A DNA stretch of 27,894 bases from Macrocybe gigantea (GCA_011319805.1 SJRY01000301.1:1-27894), one strand, 5' to 3'. Shown: positions 1 to 11,240, counted from the first letter of the stretch. Numbers and translations are program-made. The notes: a model not told the origin generated them from the letters alone.

Positions 1-1148
<1,148 letters not shown>

Positions 1149-2345
1149 GGGATGCGGGGTTCCGGGTTGACAGATTACTTTTCGGCTTTAATGGACATGC
1201 AAAATTAGTGTACTTTTTATGGACGATACGGACATTGTCTTTCTTTCCCACTCTTCGATGATGAATGGATGGAAGGCCATACCCTTGTCATAGTCTGCTT
1301 TTCATTTGGATAGAAAAATGTACGGACGTTTGAGGGACTCTATACTTGAATCTACTTGCTCAACCATTTACGAAGCGTCTGCATGGGTGACTGACTGGTG
1401 CAATATAAAGTTCGGCGTCTCTGCGAAAACAGTAGAGTACCATACGGTTTGAATGTAGTTGACAGCGCCAAGACAAGTGCTTGAAGAATTCAATGCGCCA
1501 TCCTTGATGACTGCAGTTAGCTCAATGCTGCCTGTTTCGGTGAGCGGAGCTCGGTCAAACGCAGGTCATAAGGGCACCAACTGCATGACGTGAAACAATG
1601 CATTTTACGTCGTTGATGAACAGAATCAGGAGGTTAATGCCAACGAACACGCATTCTCCTACGCCCAACCCGCAACGAAACCCAAAATGCAATGATCATG
1701 TTTGGGATGCCATCCGAATCGACATAACGCCACAAGGACGGGTTGCGTAGGATTGCGAGTCAGAGCGACAGCCGTTTCTTCGTCAAGCAAGAGCGCTCAT
1801 TGGACGGACACGTCACTTGCGCACGATGGTGGTGCGATTCCAAGGACGTCAGGTCGACGGGTTGAAGGGCACAATTGAACATCGGGTTCTAGATATAGGC
1901 CGAAGACTCGCTTACCGACGCCACGCGCCCGTCACAATCGAAGGAATACACAATCGATGACCACTCAAAACGAGCCATGCAAGAATCTTAATTAATGCTC
2001 AGATGCGAGTGTTGATAATTTTTTGTGGTCTGCGCCCATATCAGGACGCTCTTCATATCCTTATGTGATAGATCTGTTCAGGGGAAGTGGCTATAATTTG
2101 GCAACACTGGAAAGGAACTTACTGTAGGCGCGCATTTGCAGCACACTCGTGAAATCTGGGGCGACGATATCGATACTGCTTACGGGTTGTGACGTATTGC
2201 GGGGAGGGCCAACAGAAGGCTAAAGAGCCGCATACCGAAATGTACTGCATTGATGACGAAAATGTCGAGTTCGTTCGACGACGAATTGGAGTGACCCATT
2301 CAACAGCAGTGAAATAGGGAAAAGAAGGGAATCTGGGTGGGCTTC
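1149..2345. other. Intergenic, GFA1 3' flank and hydrophobin 1 upstream region
   Basis: No reading frame here resembles a known protein and I see no tRNA-like B box. The right half should hold the promoter of the first hydrophobin. A ttgcgggg motif near 2196-2203 weakly resembles the ttgcggcg element found upstream of the other copies. Confidence 0.5.
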
Positions 2346-2350
2346 AAAGG

Positions 2351-2358
2351 TATAAAAA
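2351..2358 (+). promoter_or_regulatory. TATA box of hydrophobin 1
   Basis: TATAAAAA lies 79 nt before the ATG, in the context cttcaaaggTATAAAAAGcct. The same TATA-to-ATG spacing (71-79 nt) and flanks recur at the two other intact hydrophobins. Confidence 0.8.
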
Positions 2359-2429
2359 GCCTCTTGAATCGACAGTCAGCTCTCCAGTTGAACGAAGAAG
2401 TTCTACTACCAGCTTTCACTTGCAGCACA

Positions 2430-3048
2430 ATGTTGGCGCGCATCTACTCTCTCTACGTCTTGGCTCTTCCTCTCCTTGCGGCTGCAAGCGTACTTCCCCG
2501 TGACGGTCCGGACGACCACAAGGGTCGTCCCCCCCACCGTCCGCCTCAACGTCCTCCCCAGGGTAACATCAACCAATGCAACGTCGGCAGCATCAACTGC
2601 TGCAACTCCGTCCAGGACGTGAGCAACTCTGCCCATTTTGAGTTACTACTGACGGACAATTTTGCACATAGTCGGAGGACAAATCCATGACTAGCTTGGC
2701 CAGTCTTCTCGGCATCGATCTCGGACCCGTCGCTGGCCTTGTTGGTCGTGAGTAAACTCGACATGGAGCTTAGTCCACTTGCTTGAACTAGGACTGACGA
2801 TCACACCATCAGTCAATTGCAGCCCTGTCGACGTCGCCGGAATTGGAGGCAACTCTTGGTAGGCCTCATTCAACTGTACCCGGCGAATTGGTCTCACAGA
2901 GTTCACAGCACCGCTCAACCGGTCTGCTGCACCAACAACGATTTCGTAAGTGCATTTGACCTTCAAAAGAAATGAGAAATCTGACTGCCCTCTTCAAAAG
3001 AATGGCTTGATCAATCTCGGCTGCAGCCCGATCAATATCAACCTTTGA
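2430..3048 (+). CDS. Class I hydrophobin 1 (131 aa, long basic proline-rich linker)
   Basis: Secreted amphipathic protein that self-assembles on aerial hyphae, spores and fruit-body surfaces. Exons: 2430-2618, 2672-2747, 2813-2858, 2909-2945, 3001-3048; all introns GT-AG, all phases close. Residues 1-20 are a signal peptide (MLARIYSLYVLALPLLAAAS). The eight cysteines fall at 50, 57-58, 91, 104, 110-111 and 124, giving C-x6-CC-x32-C-x12-C-x5-CC-x12-C, inside the class I range. Unlike its two neighbours it has about 24 extra residues between signal peptide and first Cys, rich in Arg, His and Pro with an RPP-H/Q repeat. Exons 2-5 are exactly the same size as in the other two genes (76, 46, 37, 48 nt), so these are tandem duplicates. 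No frame lesion is needed. Confidence 0.95.
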
Positions 3049-3636
3049 GCAGGTTGTGGGTTCGAAACTCGGACTGGACCTATTGAAAGCCTTCGTTTTT
3101 TGCTGTGTCCCATTAGAATTCACTCGTTGCGTTTGTGTTTAGAGTAGAAAGTTTCGGTTTAGAAAGATGTGTTTGAGATCGAGTAGATTTGAATGAACAA
3201 ATTGCAGTTGCAGAATAGCGAGTCCTTTTCGGTGTCTTCCCTAGGACTTTGGTGGCCACGTCGAGGGCAAGTCCTTCACCACGGTGAGCAGTTGGTCCGT
3301 ATTCCGACTCGCGTCAAAGTCCTTTCCATCATTTTAGTGCATAACTCATAACAGAACCTGCTCTTCACGGGCACTGGCTTCCTCTCGGGACATTGAATGG
3401 AAATTCGCGAACGCAAATTGCACTGACCATTTGAATGGAAGAGAACCCAATCATGGATTGCGGACCAAGATGGGCGAATAGAAAGTCTTGAATCAGGGCC
3501 AATACGTGCCAAAGCTGCCTTATGTCTTCTCGTTACTCCGGATATCCCGCTACGTGCACGCCGCTTACTTGAGGTACTGCATATTGATAGCCCGTCAAAA
3601 AGCTGATGGAACTTGAGAAAGCATTGGTTAACGGTA
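3049..3636. other. Intergenic between hydrophobins 1 and 2
   Basis: 3' flank of hydrophobin 1 and distal upstream region of hydrophobin 2. Open frames on the minus strand here have no recognisable family, and I treat them as chance. Nothing else seen. Confidence 0.5.
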
Positions 3637-3655
3637 CCTTCGCCTGCGGCGTGAA
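3637..3655 (+). promoter_or_regulatory. Conserved upstream element of hydrophobin 2
   Basis: ccttcgcctgcggcgtgaa begins 312 nt before the ATG. A near-identical block (ccttcgcttgcggcgtaa) begins about 310 nt before the ruined start of the decayed copy, and a diverged one (ccttgtcttgcggcg) 263 nt before hydrophobin 3. Either a retained cis element or just the footprint of the duplicated unit. Confidence 0.45.
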
Positions 3656-3875
3656 GGGGGCTCGTCCATACACTTAACGAAGTGGCGGGAATCCAAATCA
3701 TTGCGCTTATGACAGAAAATGGACATCCACGAGATCCACGCTTGGCACTTTGACGTTTGGACCTTGTCGGATGCCGGCTTCCATTCATTTCGATTTCTCG
3801 AATGAGAATAGGGAAAAAAGAGGGACAAAAAGAAAAAGAATGGGAGTTATGCGGTAAACGCAGTGGACTGAAAAG

Positions 3876-3884
3876 TATAAAAAG
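3876..3884 (+). promoter_or_regulatory. TATA box of hydrophobin 2
   Basis: TATAAAAAG begins 73 nt before the ATG at 3949. Just upstream, tgggagttatgcggtaaa (3841 onward) matches tgggagttgtgcggccaa upstream of hydrophobin 3. Confidence 0.8.
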
Positions 3885-3948
3885 ACCAAGAAACTACGGT
3901 CCATCCTTCAGTCGAATAACCAGTTCTACTATCAGACTTTCACTCACT

Positions 3949-4532
3949 ATGTTGGCACGCGTCTACTCTTACTTCCTCTTCCTCTTCGCTTTTCCTCTCT
4001 TTGCGGCCGCCAGTGCTATCCCCCGCACCGACCCCGTCAGTCAGTGCAACACTGGTAGCATCAGTTGCTGCAACTCCGTTCAGAGTGTGAGCAAGCCTCG
4101 GTTGATTTTTGTGTTCGTCAATCTATCTGACTGAATATTTTCTATGCAGTCGTCCAGTACCTCTGTCGCTTTGTTGGCCGGTCTTCTCGGAATCGACCTC
4201 GGATCCATCACCGGCCTCGTGGGCTGTAAGTACCTGCTCGATTTCCTTCGTCGAAACGAGTCTTCATGAGTGTCCCCAATAGTGAACTGCAGCCCCCTTA
4301 ATATCATTGGTATTGGCGGCAACTCTTGGTGAGTCTGGTCGCGGACGTAATGGTGAGACAGTTCTGAAAGAAAATCGAAGCACCGCCCAACCGGTCTGCT
4401 GCACTGGAAACTCCTTCGTGAGTTCTACAAACTTGTCAAACCAGGAAACTCACTCTGGGCTCATCTCTTATTTTCTTTTCACAGAGTGGACTGATCAACC
4501 TTGGTTGCAACCCAATTAACCTCAACCTCTAA
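3949..4532 (+). CDS. Class I hydrophobin 2 (114 aa)
   Basis: Small secreted cell-wall and surface protein. Exons: 3949-4086, 4150-4225, 4283-4328, 4381-4417, 4485-4532, all GT-AG. Signal peptide about residues 1-22 (MLARVYSYFLFLFAFPLFAA then AS). Cysteines at 33, 40-41, 74, 87, 93-94 and 107 give C-x6-CC-x32-C-x12-C-x5-CC-x12-C. The fifth Cys is created by splicing: exon 3 ends in tg and exon 4 starts with c. Unspliced reading would put Trp there. The mature part differs from hydrophobin 3 at only 11 of 92 positions by my count, so these two are the closest pair. It has a TATA box and a conserved upstream element. No lesion. Confidence 0.96.
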
Positions 4533-5102
4533 ACGGGTCACGCTGGGATTGGAATCTGCGGTCTAAGCACTGCATTTTTGTATGGTCATCGTTTTCATCT
4601 TTTTCCTACGCTTTTCGGTGTTGTAGTAGTGGAATTAGCACGTATTTTTTTGGGGATGCAAAAGGATGTCGGCTATATGCGAGAACAGACCAAAATGAAT
4701 GAAGCCCACCGACTATCTACAGTTTGATGCTTTTTGTTTACTGTTTCATTGCATGCACCTAGAAAAACTCCGTAAGAATATACACAGGCACACTGGAGCT
4801 GGTGGTTGACATTACCCTGATCCCGCGCCAATCCACAGTACTTCTTGACTGCTCATTTCCGCACACACGTCATTCTTTGCAGAAGAACAGCAATCCAAGG
4901 TCCAACTTTTATTGGAGGATCGGCACAGTCGACAGGTGGGGGAACGTGTTTCGCTGTTTGTTAACGCCAATGAGCACGAATCGAACCGGTATAATCGTCC
5001 TCACACCTGTATAGAAGCGAAGAGTCGGAACAGTGATCCTTGCCACCCGTTGATGGATTGTGACACGGTAAATGATAGCCAGGGGTAAAACGGTTAATGA
5101 CG
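4533..5102. other. Intergenic between hydrophobin 2 and the decayed copy
   Basis: 3' flank of hydrophobin 2 and upstream region of the decayed copy. No recognisable gene or RNA. Confidence 0.5.
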
Positions 5103-5120
5103 CCTTCGCTTGCGGCGTAA
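5103..5120 (+). promoter_or_regulatory. Conserved upstream element kept at the decayed hydrophobin
   Basis: ccttcgcttgcggcgtaa, followed by gaagggctc, corresponds to the block at 3637 upstream of hydrophobin 2. Its distance to the lost start (about 310 nt) is almost the same as in the intact gene (312 nt). No TATA box survives at the expected place near 5340. Confidence 0.4.
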
Positions 5121-5412
5121 GAAGGGCTCATGGCGTTCTAAGAAGTCAATGGGAATGATGATGCTGCTTTCGCAAAGGTTGAGAGCCAAAAGCACAGGAA
5201 CCAACGGAGAGCTTGACATATCCACATCCTAGCCGCAGACTGGTATTGAATGACAGTTCTACGGAGAACAGGGTCGTGAAAAATGGGAGATGGGAACGAA
5301 ATGAGCGTCGTGCGGCACAAAGAGTGTTCTCAACACATAATGGGCTCTGAAGATTGGGCGGTCAGCTCTCCAAACTGAACATAGCAGATCTCGTGCAAGA
5401 CTATGCTTACAG

Positions 5413-5910
5413 CATTGGCGCACATCTACTCTTCTATCATCTTCAACCTCTGCCTTCCTTGCGACTGCCAGTTGGTATAGCGCAGCTAGGTTCAGCTGCT
5501 AGAGCTCGGTCCCAGCCTACACAGATTGCAGCCCCATACACATTTGGGAATGGACGACGACCCCGTGCGTAGATGACCAGCGTTTCTGTCCTCTGTTCGG
5601 TGACCCTTTTTGTTATCGACCTCGGTTCGATTATTGGCGTGGTCGGCCTTATGTATAAACCCTCCTCTAAATCGTCAGCGATGAGATAGATTCAACAATG
5701 ACCTTACCACCCTCTTGGTATTCAACGGGTGGCAACTCTTAGCACGTCTGATTCTGCGTGCAACCTCAAACGAGGTCCCAACCAAGACTTGTAACGTTGT
5801 TCAGCCGGTCTGCTGCGCGGCAATAATTCCGTAAATTCGATGGATTAAGAGAAATCTGAAAGTTTGTGAACTCGACAAGCTCTTCCGCGAGTTCAATGGC
5901 GTGAACCATG
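5413..5910 (+). pseudogene. Decayed class I hydrophobin copy
   Basis: Pieces of all parts of a hydrophobin lie in order with the right spacing. The 5' leader (tcagctctccaaactgaac, 5361-5379) matches that of hydrophobin 1. A signal-peptide stretch follows from 5414 (ttggcgcacatctactct) in which the start has lost two bases (ATGTTG to ATTG). An exon 2 remnant at 5613-5650 (atcgacctcggttcgatt) encodes the IDLGSI core. An exon 3 end at about 5728 (ggtggcaactctt) precedes an exon 4 remnant at 5800-5815 (cagccggtctgctgc, identical to hydrophobin 3). A diverged intron 4 and an exon 5 scrap run to about 5910. The frame is broken by stops and indels and donors are degenerate. It sits in register with the array step of about 1.5 kb. 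Confidence 0.85.
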
Positions 5911-6740
5911 AAAAATTTTCGATCAATGGACCGGTTCCCTTATTTTCTTTCTAAATGAGCCGGTCGCCCTTGAAATACGGTATCAATTCACTGCTCTAGC
6001 AGCGTGGATCATGTCCAACAGCCCCTGTATTCCAAGAGTACGATGGATTGACGGACGGATCTAACCTCGATGAATGCACGCGTAGCGAAACCGCCTATGA
6101 GTCGTCGCCTCGGCGTTTGTAGTAAACTTGGGTCCGGAAGTCGTATTTTGTTAACTCCTATGTCCAAGATTCTGGCCTATGGACTAGAAGCCAGTCTTTT
6201 GTAGTCGACACGTACAGCGGCGCTTGCCTTTGGGCGCTCCTAAATATGATAAAGATACATCCATTCATTGAATATTTTACCAACGCACAGTTACGCGCAT
6301 ACCGTAATCCGTGACAGCTTGAAGACACCGACTGAATTGGCGTCGGAAGCCGTTCATATGCGTTTTTCCCTGGCTAAAATCGTAGCATTTCAATCCCTAC
6401 GCATATAGCAACCTCAAGAAAGTCCGCCTCGTAAAGGAACAACTGATGCCGTTTATGAATTGTCACATGCATTCTCAGGACAAGTCGCAGATAAAGGGGC
6501 CGAGGCCAAAACGCTAGCGCCACGGAGAAAAACAGCATCATTCGACGTGCTATAGAAGCCTGTAAGGCGATTCTAGTGTACACGATGAGAATCCGCCACG
6601 TACCAGGCTTATCTCCTGTGGCACAAACAACGAGCCGGACTGGTTAAGGCTCGATCGCGCATCGACTCTGGGGCTTCGGAACGCTCATTGGCGTATTGTG
6701 ACATCGCCAATGAGAACCGAGAAAACATACATCAGAATGA
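5911..6740. other. Intergenic between the decayed copy and hydrophobin 3
   Basis: No recognisable gene. Open frames on both strands are short and show no family signature. Confidence 0.5.
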
Positions 6741-6756
6741 CCTTGTCTTGCGGCGG
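6741..6756 (+). promoter_or_regulatory. Diverged conserved upstream element of hydrophobin 3
   Basis: ccttgtcttgcggcgg begins 263 nt before the ATG and resembles the ccttcgc(c/t)tgcggcg blocks at 3637 and 5103. The shared core is ttgcggcg or ctgcggcg. Confidence 0.35.
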
Positions 6757-6932
6757 CCCATGGGCACGGAAAAACTTGTATGTGTGACGGGTCGAGAGTC
6801 GAAAATGCAGAACCCAGTTACAGCTTGGCATTACAACTCGAAGCCGCGGAATGCATTGAATTACTTTTCGAAGAGAACACGAAACAGAAAGCAATTGGGA
6901 GTTGTGCGGCCAAAGGTACAGGGTCTTCAAGG

Positions 6933-6940
6933 TATAAAAG
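6933..6940 (+). promoter_or_regulatory. TATA box of hydrophobin 3
   Basis: TATAAAAG lies 71 nt before the ATG in the context gtcttcaaggTATAAAAGcct, nearly the same as at hydrophobin 1. The leader motif cagtcgaa...agttctacta is shared with hydrophobin 2. Confidence 0.8.
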
Positions 6941-7003
6941 CCTGCGTGGAATGGCGACTGAAAACTCAGTCGAACACAGTTCTACTACTTGACCGCGCTC
7001 ACC

Positions 7004-7588
7004 ATGTTGGCACGCATGTACTCGCTCGTCTTCCTCCTCCTCGCTCTTCCCCTCTTTGCGGCCGCCAGCGCCATCCCTCGCACCGACCCCGTTAGCCAGT
7101 GCAACACCGGCAGCATTAGTTGCTGCAACTCTGTGCAGAGCGTGAGGATGCTTGACACATTTATGTGCCTGGCTTTCCGCTGACCAGCAGTTCCGCACAC
7201 AGTCTAACAGCACCGCCGTCACTCAGTTGGCCGGCCTTCTTGGTATCAGTCTCGGTTCGATCACCGGCCTCGTTGGCTGTAAGTCGCGACCTGGATTCGA
7301 CCCTTCGAAACCGCATTGATAATGTGGCGCCGACAGTGAATTGCAGCCCCATAAACGTCCTCGGAATCGGTGGCACTTCCTGGTATGTCTCATCTTCTAT
7401 GTTGAGCGACAATGAGAGATGACGCCGGCGGGTATTTGAAGCACGGCGCAGCCGGTCTGCTGCACCGGAAACACCTTCGTGAGTCCAGACGGACCGTGTG
7501 GCGGCGCTCACTAATTTTCTTCTTTTTCTTCTTCCTACAGGGTGGCCTGATCAATCTAGGCTGCAACCCGATCAACCTCAACCTCTAA
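7004..7588 (+). CDS. Class I hydrophobin 3 (114 aa)
   Basis: Third intact member of the tandem array. Exons: 7004-7141, 7203-7278, 7337-7382, 7442-7478, 7541-7588; every exon is the same length as in hydrophobin 2 and all introns are GT-AG. Signal peptide about residues 1-22 (MLARMYSLVFLLLALPLFAA then AS). Cysteines at 33, 40-41, 74, 87, 93-94 and 107; the fifth is split over the exon 3/4 junction. The N-terminal mature block RTDPVSQCNTGSISCCNSVQ is identical to hydrophobin 2. Changes lie in the loop between the CC pair and the third Cys and in the central hydrophobic segment. Expression is probably developmentally regulated, as usual in the family, but the sequence does not show when. Confidence 0.96.
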
Positions 7589-9339
7589 AGAACCGGATCG
7601 AGGTTGGCGTTTCCAAGTTACCGATACAACGTCTCCCGTAGACGGACTTCTTCATGATTTGTTCACTTTTGATGTAGTTTTGTTGCATTGTCATCGAGTG
7701 CTATGATGTCCTATTCTTTTTCGTGACAGAGAAGGTGATTTCGCCAGTGAGCTCGACCATGTGCAACGAAAGGAATGATGCGCTAAATAGCTAGTATGCG
7801 ACATTCGTAGCGGCGGCGCTGTTCTACTTACTTAGCAGTTGCTGCACGACCAGGATTTTGTTTGTTTTTTGAGTTTCCTGTCCTTGCAAAACATGACCAA
7901 AGCTACCTTATCAGTGACCATGAACTTGGCCGAGCCCATTTCCGATATGACAACGGTTGTGCGCCGAACCATCCAACTGTTTGCTAGAGTTTCCCCCCAT
8001 ATTATCCCCACAAAGTTCTGAGCGTTTTAGGCCATTCTCCGGCCATCAGACAAATACGGCCTATGGAGGTTGTTCTAGACACATCCCCGTGGACGATCTA
8101 AACAAGGCAGTTCTCCCTCGTCTTTTGTGGGCTAGTCTAGGTGTGTCGAGCTCGTCAAAGAAGCTTTCAAAGTCCAGCCCAAGGACGGTTGGCAGCCGTC
8201 CAATCACTGCAACGAGATGGGCGCACAGACAATCCGGCAGCATACACGACAGGGTATTCAGCTCCGTCCCCCATTTCACAAGGTGTGTCGGTCTGCCGGC
8301 CAGGGCTGTTTACCACCCTCAGGACAAAGCATCTGACATGAGCGGAGTGTTTCGACTTGGAAATATAAAACGGTTGGGGTGTCCGCGTGACAAATACTCA
8401 GCCAAGTGCTATCCGAGCTTACCGAGGCTTTGAGTAAATTCCCCGGTATCGATTTAATGGCGTTATCATAGTCTAATCGCCTTTGCGCTGCTCTTCAACA
8501 AGTCATGGATATTGGAAAGGCCCTCGTTCTCAAGAACTTCTTGTTCGAGGGAGATCCGACGTCCAGTCAAGTGATCCATTTTTATCGGTGCTGGTGTGTC
8601 CGCGTCCAACGAGCTGCCAAAATGACGGACGCGCACGCCCCGTCAGCCTCGCGACGCCGGGGTGCCTACATGTTCTACTTCATTACATGGCTTCCTTCGG
8701 CTATCCGAAGCCCAAATAAAAGGGGATTTTGGGTCCCTCCTTTCTGTCCGAGCTACCCAGAGCGGCGAGCCGCAGATGTGTCTCAATCTGTCATTGTATG
8801 GGCCGCTTTCACGGCATTCCATTGGCACTCCTCGTCTCTTTTTTTCCAAACGCAGATGAGTTAGGACATGTGGTCGTTGGGGAAGGGCTGTAACTATTCT
8901 CGTCGTCAACGAGTAGCAATTTTCGGCGATTGCCCTCTTCCATACGGGGAGGCACGTACGCATGTTTCTCTCAAAGAAGTCCGTTTATCCATCCATCGAT
9001 TACCTGAGCCTTTGAAAATCAGCGTACGGCCGTAACGCACTGGTTTGTAAGGGCATCACCGGGTACCGGAGTTCGGACCTGGTCCAGTCTGTTGAGATAT
9101 TTTGAATTTGTCTTTGAACTGGATCCTGGTGCACTGGGGTCGCAAGTTCGCCCATGGGGCTGGACTGCCGAGTCGTCGATCAGAGCTTATGCACGTTTGA
9201 ATAGAGGAATGAATGTGATAAATTCGAAGTAGAGCAATAGCAAATTTTAATGAGAAAAGATGGTCTCCGGCCAATGGGGGTCCTTTCGGCAAAACGAAAG
9301 ACCATCTCAAGGCACCTGCTCATGCCGCAGCGACATAGC
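7589..9339. other. Gene-poor stretch
   Basis: No gene I can support. The longest open frames (about 7957-8433 plus, 8643-8963 minus) have no recognisable domain, and overlapping frames are open on both strands. TATA-like words occur at 8363 (atataaaacgg) and 8714 (aaataaaagg), but neither is followed by a hydrophobin-like start. Confidence 0.45.
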
Positions 9340-10179
9340 ATTGACCTTAGGGCAGGGTTTGTTATGTACTTGTTAGTAACAATGGATATATAACATACAA
9401 ATAACATGTTATTAACATATCTAACATGACATGGTCAAAAACCAGATGTGATATATCGTTATATACACTTCCCGATTAGGAGGGTTCAATGTGGCGTGAC
9501 GGAGCTCAATGACTCCGGAGCATCTTGTGGATTTAGCAAAACTCTATGATTTCCATGTCAATGGTCTCGGGGATGGAAAATACACACACCAAGCCCATGT
9601 GCATTTGCCTACTGTTCCAACACCTGCTAATCTGGCTCACCTGCGACCCATTCCGCTCCCGCTCTCCTTAATCTCTTGAATACCAAAAACGTTGAACCTC
9701 ATGACATCAATATTGCCATTCTTGAAGGACAGCTCTTCAGTAACCCAGACCCATATGATTTGGAGGAGACAAATACCATGGACGAGGACCTCCAGGAAGA
9801 TTTGCTCGCTCTCTTCTGCATGCACGACTTTCAAGTGCCTTTGCATCTTTTCAGTTGTTATCGATGACTATGCTTCCTCCTTCGCTACCTTTCACTTGCA
9901 ACCTCGACTGCCTCTACATAGCCTATCATGTACATTACCTTCTTCAAAAAAAAAGAATAGCAGGCTGTGCCACCGCTGGCGCGCTCCATGGTTATATGTA
10001 ACATGTTAGCAACATGTTAGATACTGAAATTCACGTTAGTAACACCGTGAGAATTTTTTACATAATCCGAATATATAACAGTTATTAACATGGATATTTA
10101 ACATCACAAGAGGTGCTCATAGTATCTCACGTTACTAACGTCGGCCGAATAATATCTAACCCAGCTCTAATTGACCTTA
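9340..10179. mobile_element. Non-autonomous TIR DNA transposon (about 0.82 kb)
   Basis: A 10 bp direct repeat, attgacctta, lies at 9340-9349 and 10170-10179. Just inside are imperfect terminal inverted repeats: left TAGGGCAGGGTTTGTTAT (9348-9365); the right end, reverse-complemented, is TAGAGCTGGGTTAGATAT (10153-10170); 14 of 18 bases match. Subterminal AT-rich words are also inverted: gttagtaac at 9372-9380 against gttactaac at 10131-10139. Repeated gttattaac and taacatgtta words occur in both flanks (about 9361-9430 and 9990-10110). Only short open frames lie inside, so no transposase is encoded. TSD length depends on where the TIR is taken to start (7-9 bp), so hAT (8 bp) and Mutator-like (9-11 bp) both remain possible. 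Confidence 0.7.
9676..9867 (+). other. Short open frame inside the TIR element (63 aa)
   Basis: An acidic frame (start MNTKNVEPHDINIAILEGQL) with no family I recognise. It lies in the non-repetitive centre of the element and could be a remnant of captured host or transposase sequence. I do not claim it is expressed. Confidence 0.2.
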
Positions 10180-11190
10180 TTATCTTTGTCATCTCGATAG
10201 AAATTGATTATCAGCTCAGTTTGACACTGCCGCACACCGTCTCACTTGAGGTATACAGTGATATTAACTACTAGCCTTTCCGCCAATGGCTTTTTTGGCC
10301 CCCATTCTACAGCCCCAAAAAATGAAAGAAATCAGCCTCTTGAATCATGACTACCACATTACCCGATCCTCCTATGCCCGCAGCGCTTGTGAGTCTGTAT
10401 GTCAAAGTTAAGGTGCTACTATGTGTTCGCATACGATCGCCTTCTACACATAAGAATTGAATACAAGCCAATAGGAGACAGGACAGAGAGTGCCGCGACA
10501 GATCAGGAAGAGAAGTTTGAAGAATATATATTCTGCATGGGTCATGGTCCAGAACGTTTCTTGATTCACTGGCTGGGCATTCCGACACATTTATAAGAGC
10601 TCTTCTTTCGACTGCAGCGAGGGCGCCTAAGAGCACCACTCCGCTTGCTTGCGTCTACTTTGCCAGTGCTTTCAGGTCAGCTACGGGGTATTCACATTGA
10701 CTAACCGACGTTATCTACCTTGCGTTTACCATGTCTTCCGCCGGGTACCGGAGCACGATTAGGACAAATGTGCTAAATCCGCCTTTTGAGAGACTGCTAT
10801 AGGGTCATAACCGACAGAGATGGAACCCGTCTTTGTGGAAGTAATTTACTCGGAGAGCCTGATACACGACGGGAAACCTGATCCGAGTCGTCGCACACGG
10901 ACATCACAAGGCTACCCCACAATTCAGGGCATCTAGACTTGTTTTGGTTTGCGGGGTGCCGTTCGCGTATTTTGGCTTTAGAAGCCGTTCCGGACGCGAG
11001 TTCTAGCGCTGTGGTTTCCTGCCAACGCCGTGAAGACCATGCGCACAATGCACGTTTTGGAAGAGTCGATGAACACCTAGGCATGCGCATGGGCTAGATT
11101 TATTGTCTCAATGGAGTTGACAAGTCGATCTAGATCGAATTGGCGGAGTTTCTGGAAAAAGATAATTGTCGTCATCGCAGATGTCAAGCA
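10180..11190. other. Intergenic upstream of the alcohol dehydrogenase
   Basis: No recognisable gene, RNA or repeat apart from a 12 bp word, ccgggtaccgga, at 10741 that also occurs at 9059. The right end is presumably the ADH promoter. Confidence 0.45.
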
Positions 11191-11200
11191 ACATAAAAAT
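11191..11200 (+). promoter_or_regulatory. Possible TATA-like element of ADH
   Basis: acataaaaat lies about 45 nt before the ATG at 11241. The spacing is short, so this is a weak call from sequence alone. Confidence 0.3.
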
Positions 11201-11240
11201 CCTCATCGCAGAATCGCTCCGTCTATCAACCTAACCACCC

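Noticed and set aside
3055..3080. gggttcgaaactc as a tRNA B box.
   Set aside because: It lies in the 3' flank of hydrophobin 1, with no matching A box or cloverleaf around it.
3276..3788. A 170-codon minus-strand frame between hydrophobins 1 and 2.
   Set aside because: No family signature, Arg/Ser-rich composition typical of chance frames, and it spans the duplicated hydrophobin upstream region.
2430..7588. GFA1 plus hydrophobins as a cell-wall gene cluster.
   Set aside because: GFA1 is a single housekeeping gene and adjacency alone does not show co-regulation. The promoter features of the hydrophobins cannot be compared because GFA1's promoter is outside the window.
8340..8500. A possible fifth hydrophobin unit after hydrophobin 3 (expected near 8500 from the 1.5 kb step; TATA-like word at 8363).
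   Set aside because: No signal-peptide, IDLGS or QPVCC remnants follow, and the upstream element is absent. The TATA-like word alone is not evidence.
9059..10753. The word ccgggtaccgga at 9059 and 10741 on either side of the TIR element, considered as a larger element's boundary.
   Set aside because: It is a short near-palindromic word with no further similarity around the two sites; probably chance.
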